Below, one piece after another: positions 40,080 through 48,973 of a stretch of DNA of 64,000 nucleotides. The DNA lies in the NCBI RefSeq assembly GCF_030010625.1, contig NZ_JASCXN010000007.1:154641-218640 (forward strand), in the 5' to 3' direction. The position numbers and the translations under genes were made by a program. Within the stretch, counting starts at the first letter, position 1; the number at the start of each line of letters is the position of its first letter. This stretch comes from Streptomyces sp. CC208A. GTDB lineage: Bacteria > Actinomycetota > Actinomycetes > Streptomycetales > Streptomycetaceae. The notes beneath the pieces were generated by a model, which was not told the DNA's origin, made no database searches, and saw only the letters and a list, made by a program, of their open reading frames with translations.

Positions 40080-42395
40080 TCACCACGCCGGCGCCGAGGG
40101 CACTCCTTCCAGGGGGGCCACCTCGACGGGGAAGCCGTTGAGGACGGCGGTTCCGGAGAGCGGGTCGAGCAGGGTGCCGTCGAGGAGCTGGTTGACGTTG
40201 ACGCCGGGGCGGGCGGCGGCGACGGTGAGCCGGGTGCCGGGCCGGTCGTGGCCCCAGCCGTGCGGCAGGCTGACGACCCCGGCCCGCACCGCGTCGGTGA
40301 TCTCCACCTCGGCGGTCAGCTCGCCGCCCGCGCCCTTGACCCGGGCGGAGGCGCCGTCGGCGAGCCCGAGCCGGGCGGCGTCCTCCGGGTGCACCTGGAG
40401 GGTGCAGCGGTTCGAGCCCCCGGTGAGGGCCGGGGTGTTGTGCAGCCAGCTGTTGTTGGAACGCAGATGGCGGCGGCCCACCAACTGGAGGCTCCCCGGC
40501 TCCGGTACGGCGGTGAGGGCGGCCCGCAGCCGGGGCAGGTCGGCGGCGATCGGGGCCGGGAACAGCTCGATGCGGCCGCTGCGGGTCTTGAGCACCTCGT
40601 CCAGGCGGGGCTTGAGCGGCCCGAGGTCGATGCCGTGCGGGTGGGCCTTGAGCTCGTCGAGGGTGAGGCCGTACGGGCCGAGGCGCAGCATCAGATCGAG
40701 CCGCCGCTCGGCCCCGCTCGCGCCGCCGAGCCCGGCGGCGAACTCCTTGGGATCGGCGCCGTACGCCGGCGAGTGCGGCTGGGTGACCGCCTTGGCGAGG
40801 GTGGTGTCGATGGCGAGGTCGTCGACGACGGAGGGCGGAGCGCCGTACATGCCCGCAGCAGCGAGGATCAGCCGGGCGTGGATCTCGCACTCGTCCATGC
40901 GGCCGGCCTCCAGGGGGACGGCGGCCGGGGTGAGACGGACCTGGTCGCGGACGGCGAACCCGTTGAAGGCGAAGTCGAAGTGGGCGCTCTGGGAGGGCGG
41001 CGGCGGGGGCAGCAGGACGTCGGCGTGACGGGTGGTCTCGTTGAGGTAGGGGTCGACGCAGACCATCAGGTCGAGGGTGGAGAGGGCGGCGTCGAGCCGG
41101 AGCCCGTCGGGAGCGGAGAGGACGGGGTTGGCGGCGATGGTGATGAGGGCCCGGATACGGCTCTTCCTCGGGGCGCCGGTCTCCGGGGCACCGGTCTCCG
41201 GGGCACCGGTCTCCGGGGCACCGGTCTCCGGGACGACCGCTTCCGCGGTAGCCGCCTCCGGCGTGTCGATCTCCTCGGCGAGGGCGGCGAGCGGGAACTC
41301 CCCCTTGACCTCGGGGTGTCCGGAGACCCGGCTGTGACGGCGGCCGAGGACGAAGCCGCGGCCGGGTCCGGCGGGGCGGGGCGCGGGAGCGGTGGCGGAG
41401 CGGGGGAAGAGGGCGCCGCCGGGCCGGTCGAGGTTGCCGGTGAGGACGTTGAGGACGTCGACGAGCCAGTTGGCGAGGGTGCCGTGGGCCACGGTGGAGC
41501 TGCCCATCCGCCCGTAGACGGCGGCGGTGGGCGCGGCGGCGAGTTCCCGGGCGACGGTACGGATGAGGCCGGGGTCGAGCTCGCAGACGGGTGCGACGGC
41601 CTCGGGCGTGAACTCCCGTACGGCGTCCCGGACCTGGTCGATGCCCTCGGTGCGGCCGGCGAGCGGGCCGGGGGCGGTGAGGTCCTCGGCGAAGAGGGTG
41701 TGGACGAGGGCGGCGAGGAGGAGGGCGTCGCTGCCGGGACGGGGGGCGAGGTGGCGGTCGGCGAGGCGGGCGGTGCGGGTGCGGCGGGGGTCGACCACGG
41801 TGAGGGTGCCACCGCGCCGGCGCAGCGCGGCGAGCCGGCCGGGGAAGTCGGGGGCGGTGCACAGACTTCCGTTGGAGTCCAGCGGGTTGGCGCCGATGAC
41901 CAGGAGGTGGTCGGTACGGTCCAGGTCGGGCACGGGGATGGCGAAGGGGTCGCCGAAGAGGAGGCCGCTGGAGACGTGCTTGGACATCTGGTCGAGCGTG
42001 GAGGCGGTGAAGAGGTTGCTCGTGCCCGTGGCGCGGAGGAGGAGCGGCGGGTAGAGCGCTCCGGCCATCGTGTGGACGTTGGGGTTGCCGAGGACGATAC
42101 CCAGGGCGTCGGGGCCGTAATCTTCGATCAGCGGCCGGATTCTCGCCGCGATCGTGTCGAAGGCCTCCTCCCAGCTCGCCTCCCGCAGTTGCCCGTTCTC
42201 ACGGACGAGCGGGGTGCGCAGCCGGTCGGGGTCGGCGTCGATCTGGGGGAAGGCGGCGCCCTTCGGGCAGAGGAAGCCTCGGCTGAAGACGTCGTCGCGG
42301 TCCCCTCGGGCACCGGTGACCCGGCCGCCGTCGAGGGTCAGGACGAGTCCGCAGGTCGCTTCGCAGAGGGGGCAGATGCGCGGGGCGGTGGGCAT
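40080..42395 (-). CDS. Molybdopterin oxidoreductase (formate dehydrogenase/nitrate reductase-like)
   Basis: A 771-residue Mo-bis-MGD enzyme. The N-terminal [4Fe-4S] site is CPLCEATC...C with cysteines 8, 11, 15 and 43. Molybdopterin-binding blocks follow (GNPNVHTMAGALYPPLL, LLVIGANPLDSNGSL, RMGSSTVAHGTLANWLVDVLNVLTGN, NSWLHNTP, LPHGWGHD). At the position that often supplies a Cys or Sec ligand to Mo the text reads MSKHVSSGLLFG, so no Cys is seen. Residues about 389-408 carry four ETGAP repeats. No partner iron-sulfur or membrane subunit is adjacent. GGGAGA precedes the ATG. There is no Tat signal, so it is cytosolic. Confidence 0.87.
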   Translation of the reverse strand: MPTAPRICPLCEATCGLVLTLDGGRVTGARGDRDDVFSRGFLCPKGAAFPQIDADPDRLRTPLVRENGQLREASWEEAFDTIAARIRPLIEDYGPDALGIVLGNPNVHTMAGALYPPLLLRATGTSNLFTASTLDQMSKHVSSGLLFGDPFAIPVPDLDRTDHLLVIGANPLDSNGSLCTAPDFPGRLAALRRRGGTLTVVDPRRTRTARLADRHLAPRPGSDALLLAALVHTLFAEDLTAPGPLAGRTEGIDQVRDAVREFTPEAVAPVCELDPGLIRTVARELAAAPTAAVYGRMGSSTVAHGTLANWLVDVLNVLTGNLDRPGGALFPRSATAPAPRPAGPGRGFVLGRRHSRVSGHPEVKGEFPLAALAEEIDTPEAATAEAVVPETGAPETGAPETGAPETGAPRKSRIRALITIAANPVLSAPDGLRLDAALSTLDLMVCVDPYLNETTRHADVLLPPPPPSQSAHFDFAFNGFAVRDQVRLTPAAVPLEAGRMDECEIHARLILAAAGMYGAPPSVVDDLAIDTTLAKAVTQPHSPAYGADPKEFAAGLGGASGAERRLDLMLRLGPYGLTLDELKAHPHGIDLGPLKPRLDEVLKTRSGRIELFPAPIAADLPRLRAALTAVPEPGSLQLVGRRHLRSNNSWLHNTPALTGGSNRCTLQVHPEDAARLGLADGASARVKGAGGELTAEVEITDAVRAGVVSLPHGWGHDRPGTRLTVAAARPGVNVNQLLDGTLLDPLSGTAVLNGFPVEVAPLEGVPSAPAW
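41170..41229. repeat. Four 15-bp in-frame repeats in the Mo enzyme gene
   Basis: GGGGC(G/A)CCGGTCTCC occurs four times without interruption and encodes ETGAP four times on the minus strand. A fifth, decayed unit follows. Confidence 0.9.
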
Positions 42396-42435
42396 GCGGT
42401 CTCCCGTGGACGGCGGCGGGTGGCGACTCGCGCGA

Positions 42436-42453
42436 GCATACCGACCGGTAGGC
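42436..42453. promoter_or_regulatory. TetR-type box before the Mo enzyme gene
   Basis: TACCG-AC-CGGTA lies about 45 bases upstream of the molybdopterin oxidoreductase start. The TetR gene at 42501-43148 ends just upstream on the same strand and is the natural candidate to bind it. Confidence 0.5.
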
Positions 42454-42500
42454 ATGCCGGGGAGGGGGCGGGAGGGGTCCGGTGACGCGTACCGCCGGGG

Positions 42501-43148
42501 TCAGGGGGAGAGCGAGGGGGCGAGGTAGGCGTGGAGGAGCTGCCGGGTCTCGTCGACGAGGGCCGGATCACCCTCGGGGTCGGCGCGGAAAGCGAGGCGG
42601 ACGAGGGTGTCGGCGGTCTCGACGCCGACGAGGACCTTGCGCCGCAGCGCTTCGTCCGCAGTGCGGCCGAGGTGGACGGCGAGGAGGTCGCAGAGCCGTT
42701 CCGCGACGAGGCCGTTGGGGTCCTCGGCGGCCCCTCCCCCGTTCTCCTCGGCGGCCGGGACGCCGAAGTCGACGAGGGCGAAGCCCGGCACGCTCCGCTT
42801 CATCGCGATGAACTCGTCGAGGACGCCGTCGATCGCGCTGTGGGCGTCGAGGACGGGGGTGCGGGCGAAGCGGGCGGAGATCCGCTCGGCGTACCGGTCG
42901 AGGTTGCGGTGGGCGAGTGCGGCGACCATCGCCCGCTTGTTGCCGAAGAAGCGGTACACGGAACCGATGGGGACGCCGGCGCGGGCGGCGACGGCGCGGG
43001 TGCTCAGCTTCTCGTAACCGGTCTCGTCGAGGAGTTCGGCGCAGACGTCGAGGATGCGGGCGAGCCGTTCGGCACTGCGCTGCTGGACGGGGGTGCGGCG
43101 GAGCGCGGGCGGAGGGCCGTGCGGGCTGGTCTGGGGCACGGGGTCCAT
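42501..43148 (-). CDS. TetR family regulator
   Basis: A 215-residue regulator with a strong helix-turn-helix (RSAERLARILDVCAELLDETGYEKLSTRAVAARAGVPIGSVYRFFGNKRAMVAAL). It lies 19 bases after the membrane protein gene and about 105 bases before the Mo enzyme gene, all on the minus strand, so it may be the last gene of the upstream operon and repress the next. Gln/Arg-rich leader residues 1-20 precede the domain. Confidence 0.87.
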   Translation of the reverse strand: MDPVPQTSPHGPPPALRRTPVQQRSAERLARILDVCAELLDETGYEKLSTRAVAARAGVPIGSVYRFFGNKRAMVAALAHRNLDRYAERISARFARTPVLDAHSAIDGVLDEFIAMKRSVPGFALVDFGVPAAEENGGGAAEDPNGLVAERLCDLLAVHLGRTADEALRRKVLVGVETADTLVRLAFRADPEGDPALVDETRQLLHAYLAPSLSP

Positions 43149-43167
43149 GATGCCGCTCCGCTCCCCG

Positions 43168-44451
43168 TCAGGCGATGAGCAGCCCGATGCCGCCGAGCGT
43201 GTACGCGATCATCAGCGCGAACAGCGGGAGTTGGCCGGCGACGGCGCGGGCGGGCGGGAAGAGGCGGACGGACCGGTCGTGGGCGGCGACGACGCCGAGG
43301 ACGTGACCGGTGACGATCGCGGCGACCTGGAGGACGGCGAGGCCCGCGGGACCCAGGGGTGGAGCGGGCGAGGGGGCGTTGTCAGTACCCGCTGCCATCA
43401 TGACGGTACGTGTCCCTTCGACTGCGAGGAGTGAGAAGTAGTGGGCGGTGAGATAGCCGAGGGCGATGGGCAGCAGGGAGTGGGCGAAGGAGGTGAGGGG
43501 CGTGGTGAGTTCGCGGTTCAGGAGACGGAGGGCGCCGGCGCAGAGCCCGTAGCAGACGGCGGCGAGGGCGACGGCGGCGAGGAGACCGAGGGTGGCGGTG
43601 GCGGTGGGGCCGAGGGAGGAGGTCTGGAGGGTGGTGATCCAGCGGGGGTTGTCGGAGAGGCCGTCGTAGGCGGTGGTGCCGAGGAGGACGCAGACGGTGG
43701 CGACGAGTCCGGGGGTCTCGGGGGTGGAGTCGAGGCCGTGGAAGGGGGAGCGGAGGACGAGCCGGCCGTCGGCGCGGCGGCCGAGCGGGGAGAGCCGGGC
43801 GAGGAGGGAGGAGTAGACCTCGAAGGGGTCGGCGTGGGCGAACCAGTCGGCGCCGTGGCGGGCGGCGCCGAGGAGCTGGACGGCGAGGTGGACGGCGAGG
43901 GCGGCGAGGAGGACGGGACGGGAGGTGTTGTCGGGGGCGACGAGTTCGAGCCAGGCGAAGAGGAGGAGTCCCGCCGCGGCGGGGCGGATGCCGACGGCGG
44001 CGGGGATCGGCCGGGGTGCGGCGGGCGGGCGGAGCGAGAGGAGGGCGCGCAGCGGGTTGAGGAGGCGCCAGACGGGGCCGAGGAGGAGGGAGGCGGGGAC
44101 GAGTCCGACCCAGAGGAGGACGTACAGGGCGCCGGGGGCGGGGTTCCGGTCGGGGTCGTCGGGGCCGAGGAGGAGGTGGGCGAGGAAGAACAGGGCGAGG
44201 GCGGCGCCCAGGAGCCGGAGGGCGGTGCGGGTGGCGGGGGCGTCGGCGAGGCGCTGGACGGGGGCGGGCAGGGGGCGGCCGGCGCGGTCGCCGTGGAAGC
44301 GGGAGGAGGACCAGAGCAGCGCGAGGCCGAGGAAGGAGAAGAGGAGGGCGGTGAAGGCGGCGGCGTACGCGTAGAAGGGAGAGAGGGGCAGGTCGTGCTG
44401 GGCGCCGACGCCGTGGGCGAGCGGGAGGGGCGGGGCCGGGACGGCGGTCAC
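43168..44451 (-). CDS. Polytopic membrane protein of unknown function
   Basis: A 427-residue integral membrane protein with roughly ten to twelve hydrophobic helices. The opening PLPLAHGVGAQHDLPLSPFYAYAAAFTALLFSFLGLALLW and the membrane histidines in FAHSLLPIALGYLTAHYFSLLAVEG and VTGHVLGVVAAHDRS suggest a metal or haem environment. Similar proteins are, as I recall, sometimes annotated fenitrothion hydrolase, a label I would not trust here. The GTG start overlaps the stop of the lipoprotein gene by four bases, so the two must work together. Confidence 0.75.
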   Translation of the reverse strand: MTAVPAPPLPLAHGVGAQHDLPLSPFYAYAAAFTALLFSFLGLALLWSSSRFHGDRAGRPLPAPVQRLADAPATRTALRLLGAALALFFLAHLLLGPDDPDRNPAPGALYVLLWVGLVPASLLLGPVWRLLNPLRALLSLRPPAAPRPIPAAVGIRPAAAGLLLFAWLELVAPDNTSRPVLLAALAVHLAVQLLGAARHGADWFAHADPFEVYSSLLARLSPLGRRADGRLVLRSPFHGLDSTPETPGLVATVCVLLGTTAYDGLSDNPRWITTLQTSSLGPTATATLGLLAAVALAAVCYGLCAGALRLLNRELTTPLTSFAHSLLPIALGYLTAHYFSLLAVEGTRTVMMAAGTDNAPSPAPPLGPAGLAVLQVAAIVTGHVLGVVAAHDRSVRLFPPARAVAGQLPLFALMIAYTLGGIGLLIA

Positions 44452-45362
44452 CGGACCACCAGTTGGGTGAGCACGAGTCCGGACTCGTGGGTCTCCACCT
44501 CGAAGAGACCGGTGCGGTCGGCGGTCAGGGTGAGGGTGGCCGGGGTGCCCGGGGCGAGGGTCGCCTCGCGGTCGTAGCCGTGGACGTGGACGGTGTCGGC
44601 GCGGTCGGAGGTGACCTGGAGGGTGATCCGCTCGCCCTTCTTCAGCTCGACGCGGGAAGGGGGCGGGGCGACGGTCGAGCCGGTGACGCGGATGTCGAGG
44701 ACGCGGCCGGCGGGGGTGGGGCCGGAGGTGGGCGTGGGAGTGGGAGTGGGAGTGGGAGTGGGGGCGGCGGAGGTGGGAGGGGTGGAGGGGGTGAGGGGGA
44801 CGGTGGTCTGGACGGGGGCGCCGTCGACGGCCCAGACGGTGTGGTCGTCGGCGTGGAGGCGGACGGTGAGGGTGTGGGCGCCGGGCGGGACATGGGTCCA
44901 GGGGCCGTAGGCGCGGGCGGTCTCGCGGCCGTCGACGAGGAGGCGGGCGTGGCCGCGGCCGACGAGGGCGGCGCCGCCGGTGGACTCGGGGGTGAAGCGG
45001 AACCTCTCCACGGTGAGGTGGACGTTCCAGCCGCCCTCGCTGTCGGGGCGGGCCTCGGCGCGGATGGTGGGAGCGTCGGCGGTGGGGAGTTCGCGGAGGC
45101 GGTGGCCGGATTCGTCGTGGGCCGCGAGCAGGGTGCCGTGGGCGCCGGTGGCCTGCTCGTGGCCGGTGCCGGGCTTGTGGTGGGTGGTGGCCCGGCCGCC
45201 GCAGCCGACGGCCAGGAGCAGGACGGCGGCGAGGGCGGCGGCCGTGAGCGGGGCCGTACGGCGACGGGGCGGGCGGCGGCGGGACGAGTGGCTACGGGGC
45301 GGGCGGCGAGTCGGGTGGGGGGTCGGGCGGCGCGCCGCCGGGCGGGGTGCGTGGAGGGTCAC
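44448..45362 (-). CDS. Lipoprotein with cupredoxin-like C-terminal domain
   Basis: A 304-residue exported protein. After a basic Arg-rich leader comes a lipobox-like LLLAVGCGG with Cys near 54. Then follow a His-rich stretch (HHKPGTGHEQATGAHGTLLAAHDESGHR), a first beta domain with VERFRFTPESTGG and WVDGAP-type strands, a PTPTPTPTP linker and a C-terminal cupredoxin-like fold. That fold reads ELKKGERITLQVTSDRADTVHVHGYDREATLAPGTPATLTLTADRTGLFEVETHESG. The histidines in VHVHGYD and ETHESG look like metal ligands. The GTG start is behind GAGG; the four-base overlap with the membrane protein gene suggests a complex. Confidence 0.75.
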   Translation of the reverse strand: MTLHAPRPAARRPTPHPTRRPPRSHSSRRRPPRRRTAPLTAAALAAVLLLAVGCGGRATTHHKPGTGHEQATGAHGTLLAAHDESGHRLRELPTADAPTIRAEARPDSEGGWNVHLTVERFRFTPESTGGAALVGRGHARLLVDGRETARAYGPWTHVPPGAHTLTVRLHADDHTVWAVDGAPVQTTVPLTPSTPPTSAAPTPTPTPTPTPTSGPTPAGRVLDIRVTGSTVAPPPSRVELKKGERITLQVTSDRADTVHVHGYDREATLAPGTPATLTLTADRTGLFEVETHESGLVLTQLVVR

Positions 45363-45395
45363 GCGGTGGCCTCCTCGGAGTGCTCTTCGGGGCGC

Positions 45396-47438
45396 TCACC
45401 GGGATGGTTTCCGGCCGGGGGTGTCGGCGGGGGCCGGGGTGGGGCGGGCGGCGGCGATGACGGCCCACAGGACCCAGACGACGCCCAGGAGGAGTCGGGG
45501 CCAGGCGGGGCCGAGAGGGGTGCCGGGGATCATCAGGACGGCCTTGTCGAAGGCGTCGAGAAGGGTGAGGAGGCCGAGGGCGACCGTCGTCCAGGCGAAG
45601 GCGGGGCGGGTGGGCCGCAGGAGGAGGCCGGTGACGGTCCACCAGACGCCGGTGAGGAGGAGGGCGAGGGCGGGGACGTAGGTGGAGGTGAGGGTGAGGG
45701 TGGAACCGGCGACGTCGAGGGCGAGTCCGGCGAGGCCGGTGGCGAGGGCCGCGGCGGCGAGGCTGCGGGCGCGCAGGCGGCGCCACCAGAGGGCGGTGCC
45801 GACGAGGGCGAGGAGGACGGCGGCGGCGAGGGCGATCTGGACCTCGACGCGTTCCAGGCCGCGGGCGCCGTACCAGTCGCAGCCGGCGGGGAGGCGGCGC
45901 GCCTGGACGCTGTAGTCGGCGCAGACGAGGAGCTGGGCGAGTTTGACGGGTTCGCCGACGAGCCGGGCGCTCCCGCCGGAGACCTCGCCGCGGGCGGTGC
46001 CGCAGACGGGCAGGGTGCGGGGGCTGGAGGCGCCGGTGTCGTCCTGCCAGCAGTTGGCGCGGCCCTGGCCGTCCCACCAGACGTCGGTGCGGTTGGGGCG
46101 GGGGTTGCCGGCCTTGTCGGTGCCGAGGCGGTTGTTCGCGTAGCGGTTGTGGTGGGAGGTGTCGGCCTGCTTGCCCCAGGCGGACTCGCCGCGGATGAAG
46201 GCGGGGACGGCGTTGAGGTAGAAGCCGGTCCGTTCGTGGCCGTAGATCCAGTTGTCCTCGTAGAGGTTCCAGTTGCCGCCTGCGGTGATGATGCCGGTGC
46301 CGGGCGGCATGGAGATCTGGGGGCAGACGACGCCGTTCTCGTAGCCGCGTTCGGCGGGCGGCCTGGCGCAGGTGCCGTCGGCGACGTAGGGGTAGTAGTC
46401 CTCGTTGTTGTCGTGGATCAGGTTGCGTTCGAACCGGGCGTGGTTCTGCGGAAGCCCGGGGTGGCCGGGGAAGGCGGAGTCCATGGAGGCGCCGCCCATG
46501 TTGTGGTCGAACTCGTTGTCGTGGACCCAGACGGAGTCCCCGGCGGTGCCGGAGTAGCCGACCATGTTGTGGTGGCTGCGGCAGCCGGTGATCTCGATGG
46601 AGTAGCGGGGGACGTCGTAGCCGCGCCCGTCGTTGATGTTCGAGGCCGAGCCGGGGTAGATGCCGGAGTCGCCGTTGCCGTAGGACTCGCAGTTCTTGTA
46701 GAGGCCGTGGTCGGAGGCGAAGGTGAGGAAGCCGTACTCGTCGTTCCAGCGGGTGAGGACGTCGTCGATGACGAAGCCGTCGGCGGCGAGCACGTACAGC
46801 GAGTTGAAGGTGGTGCGCTGGGCGGTGAAGTTGCGGAAGTAGATGCCGTCCGACCCGTCGGCGCGGATGGCGTTGAGCTTGCCGTACTTGGCGTCGATGA
46901 CGACGTCGAGGCGTGAGGCGCCGGTGCCCTCGATCTGGAGGTCCTTCTTGCCGAGGATCGCGACCAGGTTCTGGTTGTGCGGGCACTGGACCTGCTGCTC
47001 GTAGCTGAGGATCTGGTAGCCGAAGGAGGACGTCGGGGCCTCCAGGGAGGCGCAGGCGCCGGTGGGCGCGGGGAGCGAGGGCTCCTCCTCGTACAGGCCG
47101 GGCAGGATCGCGATGGTCATGCCGGGTCTGTCGACGGCGTCGACGGCCTGCTGGAGGTGACGGAAGCCGGAGCGGCCGCAGCGGGCGAAGAGCTCCAGGT
47201 TGCGGGCCTTGAGAGCGGCCGGGAAGGCGGCGATCCGGCGGTCGAAGTCGGCCCGGTCCGTCTTGCAGACGAGCAGGTCGGGTTCGCCCGTGCGGAGCTC
47301 CGGCACCGTGCCGGAGCCGTCGGGGAAGGTGACGGGCCGCTCCTCGTGCGCCTGGGCGACGGGGGCGGTGAACAGGGCCGCGGCGAGCACCGCGAGCACG
47401 ACCGGGAGCACGGAGAGGAGCCTTCGGGTCCACGACAT
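45396..47438 (-). CDS. Exported right-handed beta-helix protein with membrane C-terminus
   Basis: A 680-residue protein. The signal peptide (LLSVLPVVLAVLAAALFTAPVAQA) is followed by a parallel beta-helix region (about 50-480) with NosD/pectate-lyase-like turns: GIYFRNFTAQRTTF, DDVLTRWNDEYGFLTF, ENNWIYG-type repeats, and many Asn/Asp ladders. The last 150 residues form four to five transmembrane helices (IALAAAVLLALVGTALWW and others). NosD proteins help insert copper into nitrous oxide reductase, but no nos genes are here. It is the first gene of the beta-helix/lipoprotein/membrane protein unit. Confidence 0.82.
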   Translation of the reverse strand: MSWTRRLLSVLPVVLAVLAAALFTAPVAQAHEERPVTFPDGSGTVPELRTGEPDLLVCKTDRADFDRRIAAFPAALKARNLELFARCGRSGFRHLQQAVDAVDRPGMTIAILPGLYEEEPSLPAPTGACASLEAPTSSFGYQILSYEQQVQCPHNQNLVAILGKKDLQIEGTGASRLDVVIDAKYGKLNAIRADGSDGIYFRNFTAQRTTFNSLYVLAADGFVIDDVLTRWNDEYGFLTFASDHGLYKNCESYGNGDSGIYPGSASNINDGRGYDVPRYSIEITGCRSHHNMVGYSGTAGDSVWVHDNEFDHNMGGASMDSAFPGHPGLPQNHARFERNLIHDNNEDYYPYVADGTCARPPAERGYENGVVCPQISMPPGTGIITAGGNWNLYEDNWIYGHERTGFYLNAVPAFIRGESAWGKQADTSHHNRYANNRLGTDKAGNPRPNRTDVWWDGQGRANCWQDDTGASSPRTLPVCGTARGEVSGGSARLVGEPVKLAQLLVCADYSVQARRLPAGCDWYGARGLERVEVQIALAAAVLLALVGTALWWRRLRARSLAAAALATGLAGLALDVAGSTLTLTSTYVPALALLLTGVWWTVTGLLLRPTRPAFAWTTVALGLLTLLDAFDKAVLMIPGTPLGPAWPRLLLGVVWVLWAVIAAARPTPAPADTPGRKPSR

Positions 47439-47519
47439 GGCCGCGAGAGTAGAGCATTGTTCATCTTTTTGACCCCGTCGTGCGGGCACCGATCCGGCGG
47501 ACCCGCGCACCCGTCCCCG

Positions 47520-47563
47520 TTGACGGGAGCGGCGCGGAATCCTACGGTCATCCATAGGATTCC
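47520..47563 (+). promoter_or_regulatory. hmgA promoter with overlapping palindromic operator
   Basis: TTGACG (47520-47525) and TACGGT (47543-47548) are 17 bases apart. A 9-bp inverted repeat GGAATCCTA-N10-TAGGATTCC (47536-47563) covers the -10 and probable start site, 42 bases before the ATG. This geometry fits repression. Confidence 0.7.
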
Positions 47564-47604
47564 TTCGCGGGTACGACCCCGCGGGCTCAGGACAGGAGCG
47601 GGCG

Positions 47605-48927
47605 ATGACGACCGAGCAGGCCAGGAAGACGGCCGAGGCGCTCACCTACAGCACCGGATTCGGCAACGAGCACGGTTCGGAGGCGCTCCCCGGCGCCCTG
47701 CCGGAGGGCCGCAACTCGCCGCAGCGCGCCCCGCTCGGGCTCTACGCCGAGCAGCTCAGCGGCAGCGCGTTCACCGAGCCGCGGGCGCACAACCGCCGCT
47801 CGTGGCTGTACCGGATCCGCCCCTCGGCGGCCCACCCGCCGTTCGTCCGGACCGACAACGGCGCCGTGCGCACCGCGCCGTTCACCGAGACCGTCGCCGA
47901 CCCCAACCGGCTGCGCTGGAACCCGCTGCCGGACCCGGCGCCGGGTACCGACTGGCTGGCCGGTCTGTGGACCCTCGGCGGCAACGGCGACGCGACCCAG
48001 CGCACCGGCATGGCCGTGCACCTGTACCACGCCGACGCCTCCATGGAGCGGGTCTTCGGCAACTCGGACGGCGAGCTGCTGATCGTCCCCGAGCGCGGCG
48101 GCCTCCTGCTCCGCACCGAGCTGGGCCTCCTTGCCGCCGGCCCCGGCGAGGTGGCGCTGATCCCGCGCGGCGTCCGCTTCCGCGTCGAGCTGCTCGACGG
48201 GACCGCCCGCGGATACGTCTGCGAGAACTACGGCGCCCCGTTCCAGCTGCCCGACCTCGGCCCGATCGGGGCCAACGGCCTCGCCAACGCCCGGGACTTC
48301 CGCGCCCCCGTCGCCGCCTACGAGGACGTCGAGGGCCCGGTCGAGGTGGTCAACAAGTTCTGCGGCAACCTCTGGACGGCGACGTACGGCCACTCGCCGC
48401 TCGACGTCGTCGCCTGGCACGGCAACCACACCCCGTACGTCTACGACCTGCGCCGCTTCAACGTCATCGGGACGATCTCCTACGACCACCCCGACCCCTC
48501 CATCTTCACCGTCCTCACCTCCCCCTCCGACACCCCCGGCCTGGCCGGCGTCGACTTCGTGGTCTTCGCGCCGCGCTGGCTGGTCGGTGAGGACACCTTC
48601 CGGCCGCCGTACTTCCACCGGAACGTGATGAGCGAGTACATGGGCCTGATCGAGGGCGCGTACGACGCCAAGGCGGCCGGAAAGGGGGGCTTCGTGCCGG
48701 GCGGCGGCTCGCTGCACAACATGATGTCGGCGCACGGCCCCGACCGGGAGACCTTCGACAAGGCGAGCGCCGCCGAGCTGAAGCCGCAGAAGATCGACGA
48801 CGGTCTGGCCTTCATGTTCGAGACCCGCTGGCCGGTGACGGCGACCGCGCAGGCGGCCGGCGCCGACCACCTTCAGCAGGGCTACGACGACGTGTGGCAG
48901 GGTCTGGAGCGTCATTTCCGGCCGTAG
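47605..48927 (+). CDS. hmgA: Homogentisate 1,2-dioxygenase
   Basis: A 440-residue non-haem iron enzyme that opens the ring of homogentisate to maleylacetoacetate in tyrosine and phenylalanine degradation. Typical blocks: [73 protein letters not shown], the Fe-binding [17 protein letters not shown] (His and Glu) and [12 protein letters not shown] (second His). GGAG precedes the ATG. The other pathway enzymes are not next to it. A UTRA regulator follows 46 bases downstream on the same strand. Confidence 0.96.
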   Translation: MTTEQARKTAEALTYSTGFGNEHGSEALPGALPEGRNSPQRAPLGLYAEQLSGSAFTEPRAHNRRSWLYRIRPSAAHPPFVRTDNGAVRTAPFTETVADPNRLRWNPLPDPAPGTDWLAGLWTLGGNGDATQRTGMAVHLYHADASMERVFGNSDGELLIVPERGGLLLRTELGLLAAGPGEVALIPRGVRFRVELLDGTARGYVCENYGAPFQLPDLGPIGANGLANARDFRAPVAAYEDVEGPVEVVNKFCGNLWTATYGHSPLDVVAWHGNHTPYVYDLRRFNVIGTISYDHPDPSIFTVLTSPSDTPGLAGVDFVVFAPRWLVGEDTFRPPYFHRNVMSEYMGLIEGAYDAKAAGKGGFVPGGGSLHNMMSAHGPDRETFDKASAAELKPQKIDDGLAFMFETRWPVTATAQAAGADHLQQGYDDVWQGLERHFRP

Positions 48928-48973
48928 AGTCCTGCTTCAGCCCGTCCCGCCACGTCGTCGTACGGAGAACGCC

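Noticed and set aside
43441..46916. Long plus-strand frames rich in Gly and Glu opposite the metal-operon genes
   Set aside because: They mirror the Pro/Ala/Leu-rich genes on the minus strand and show no motif.
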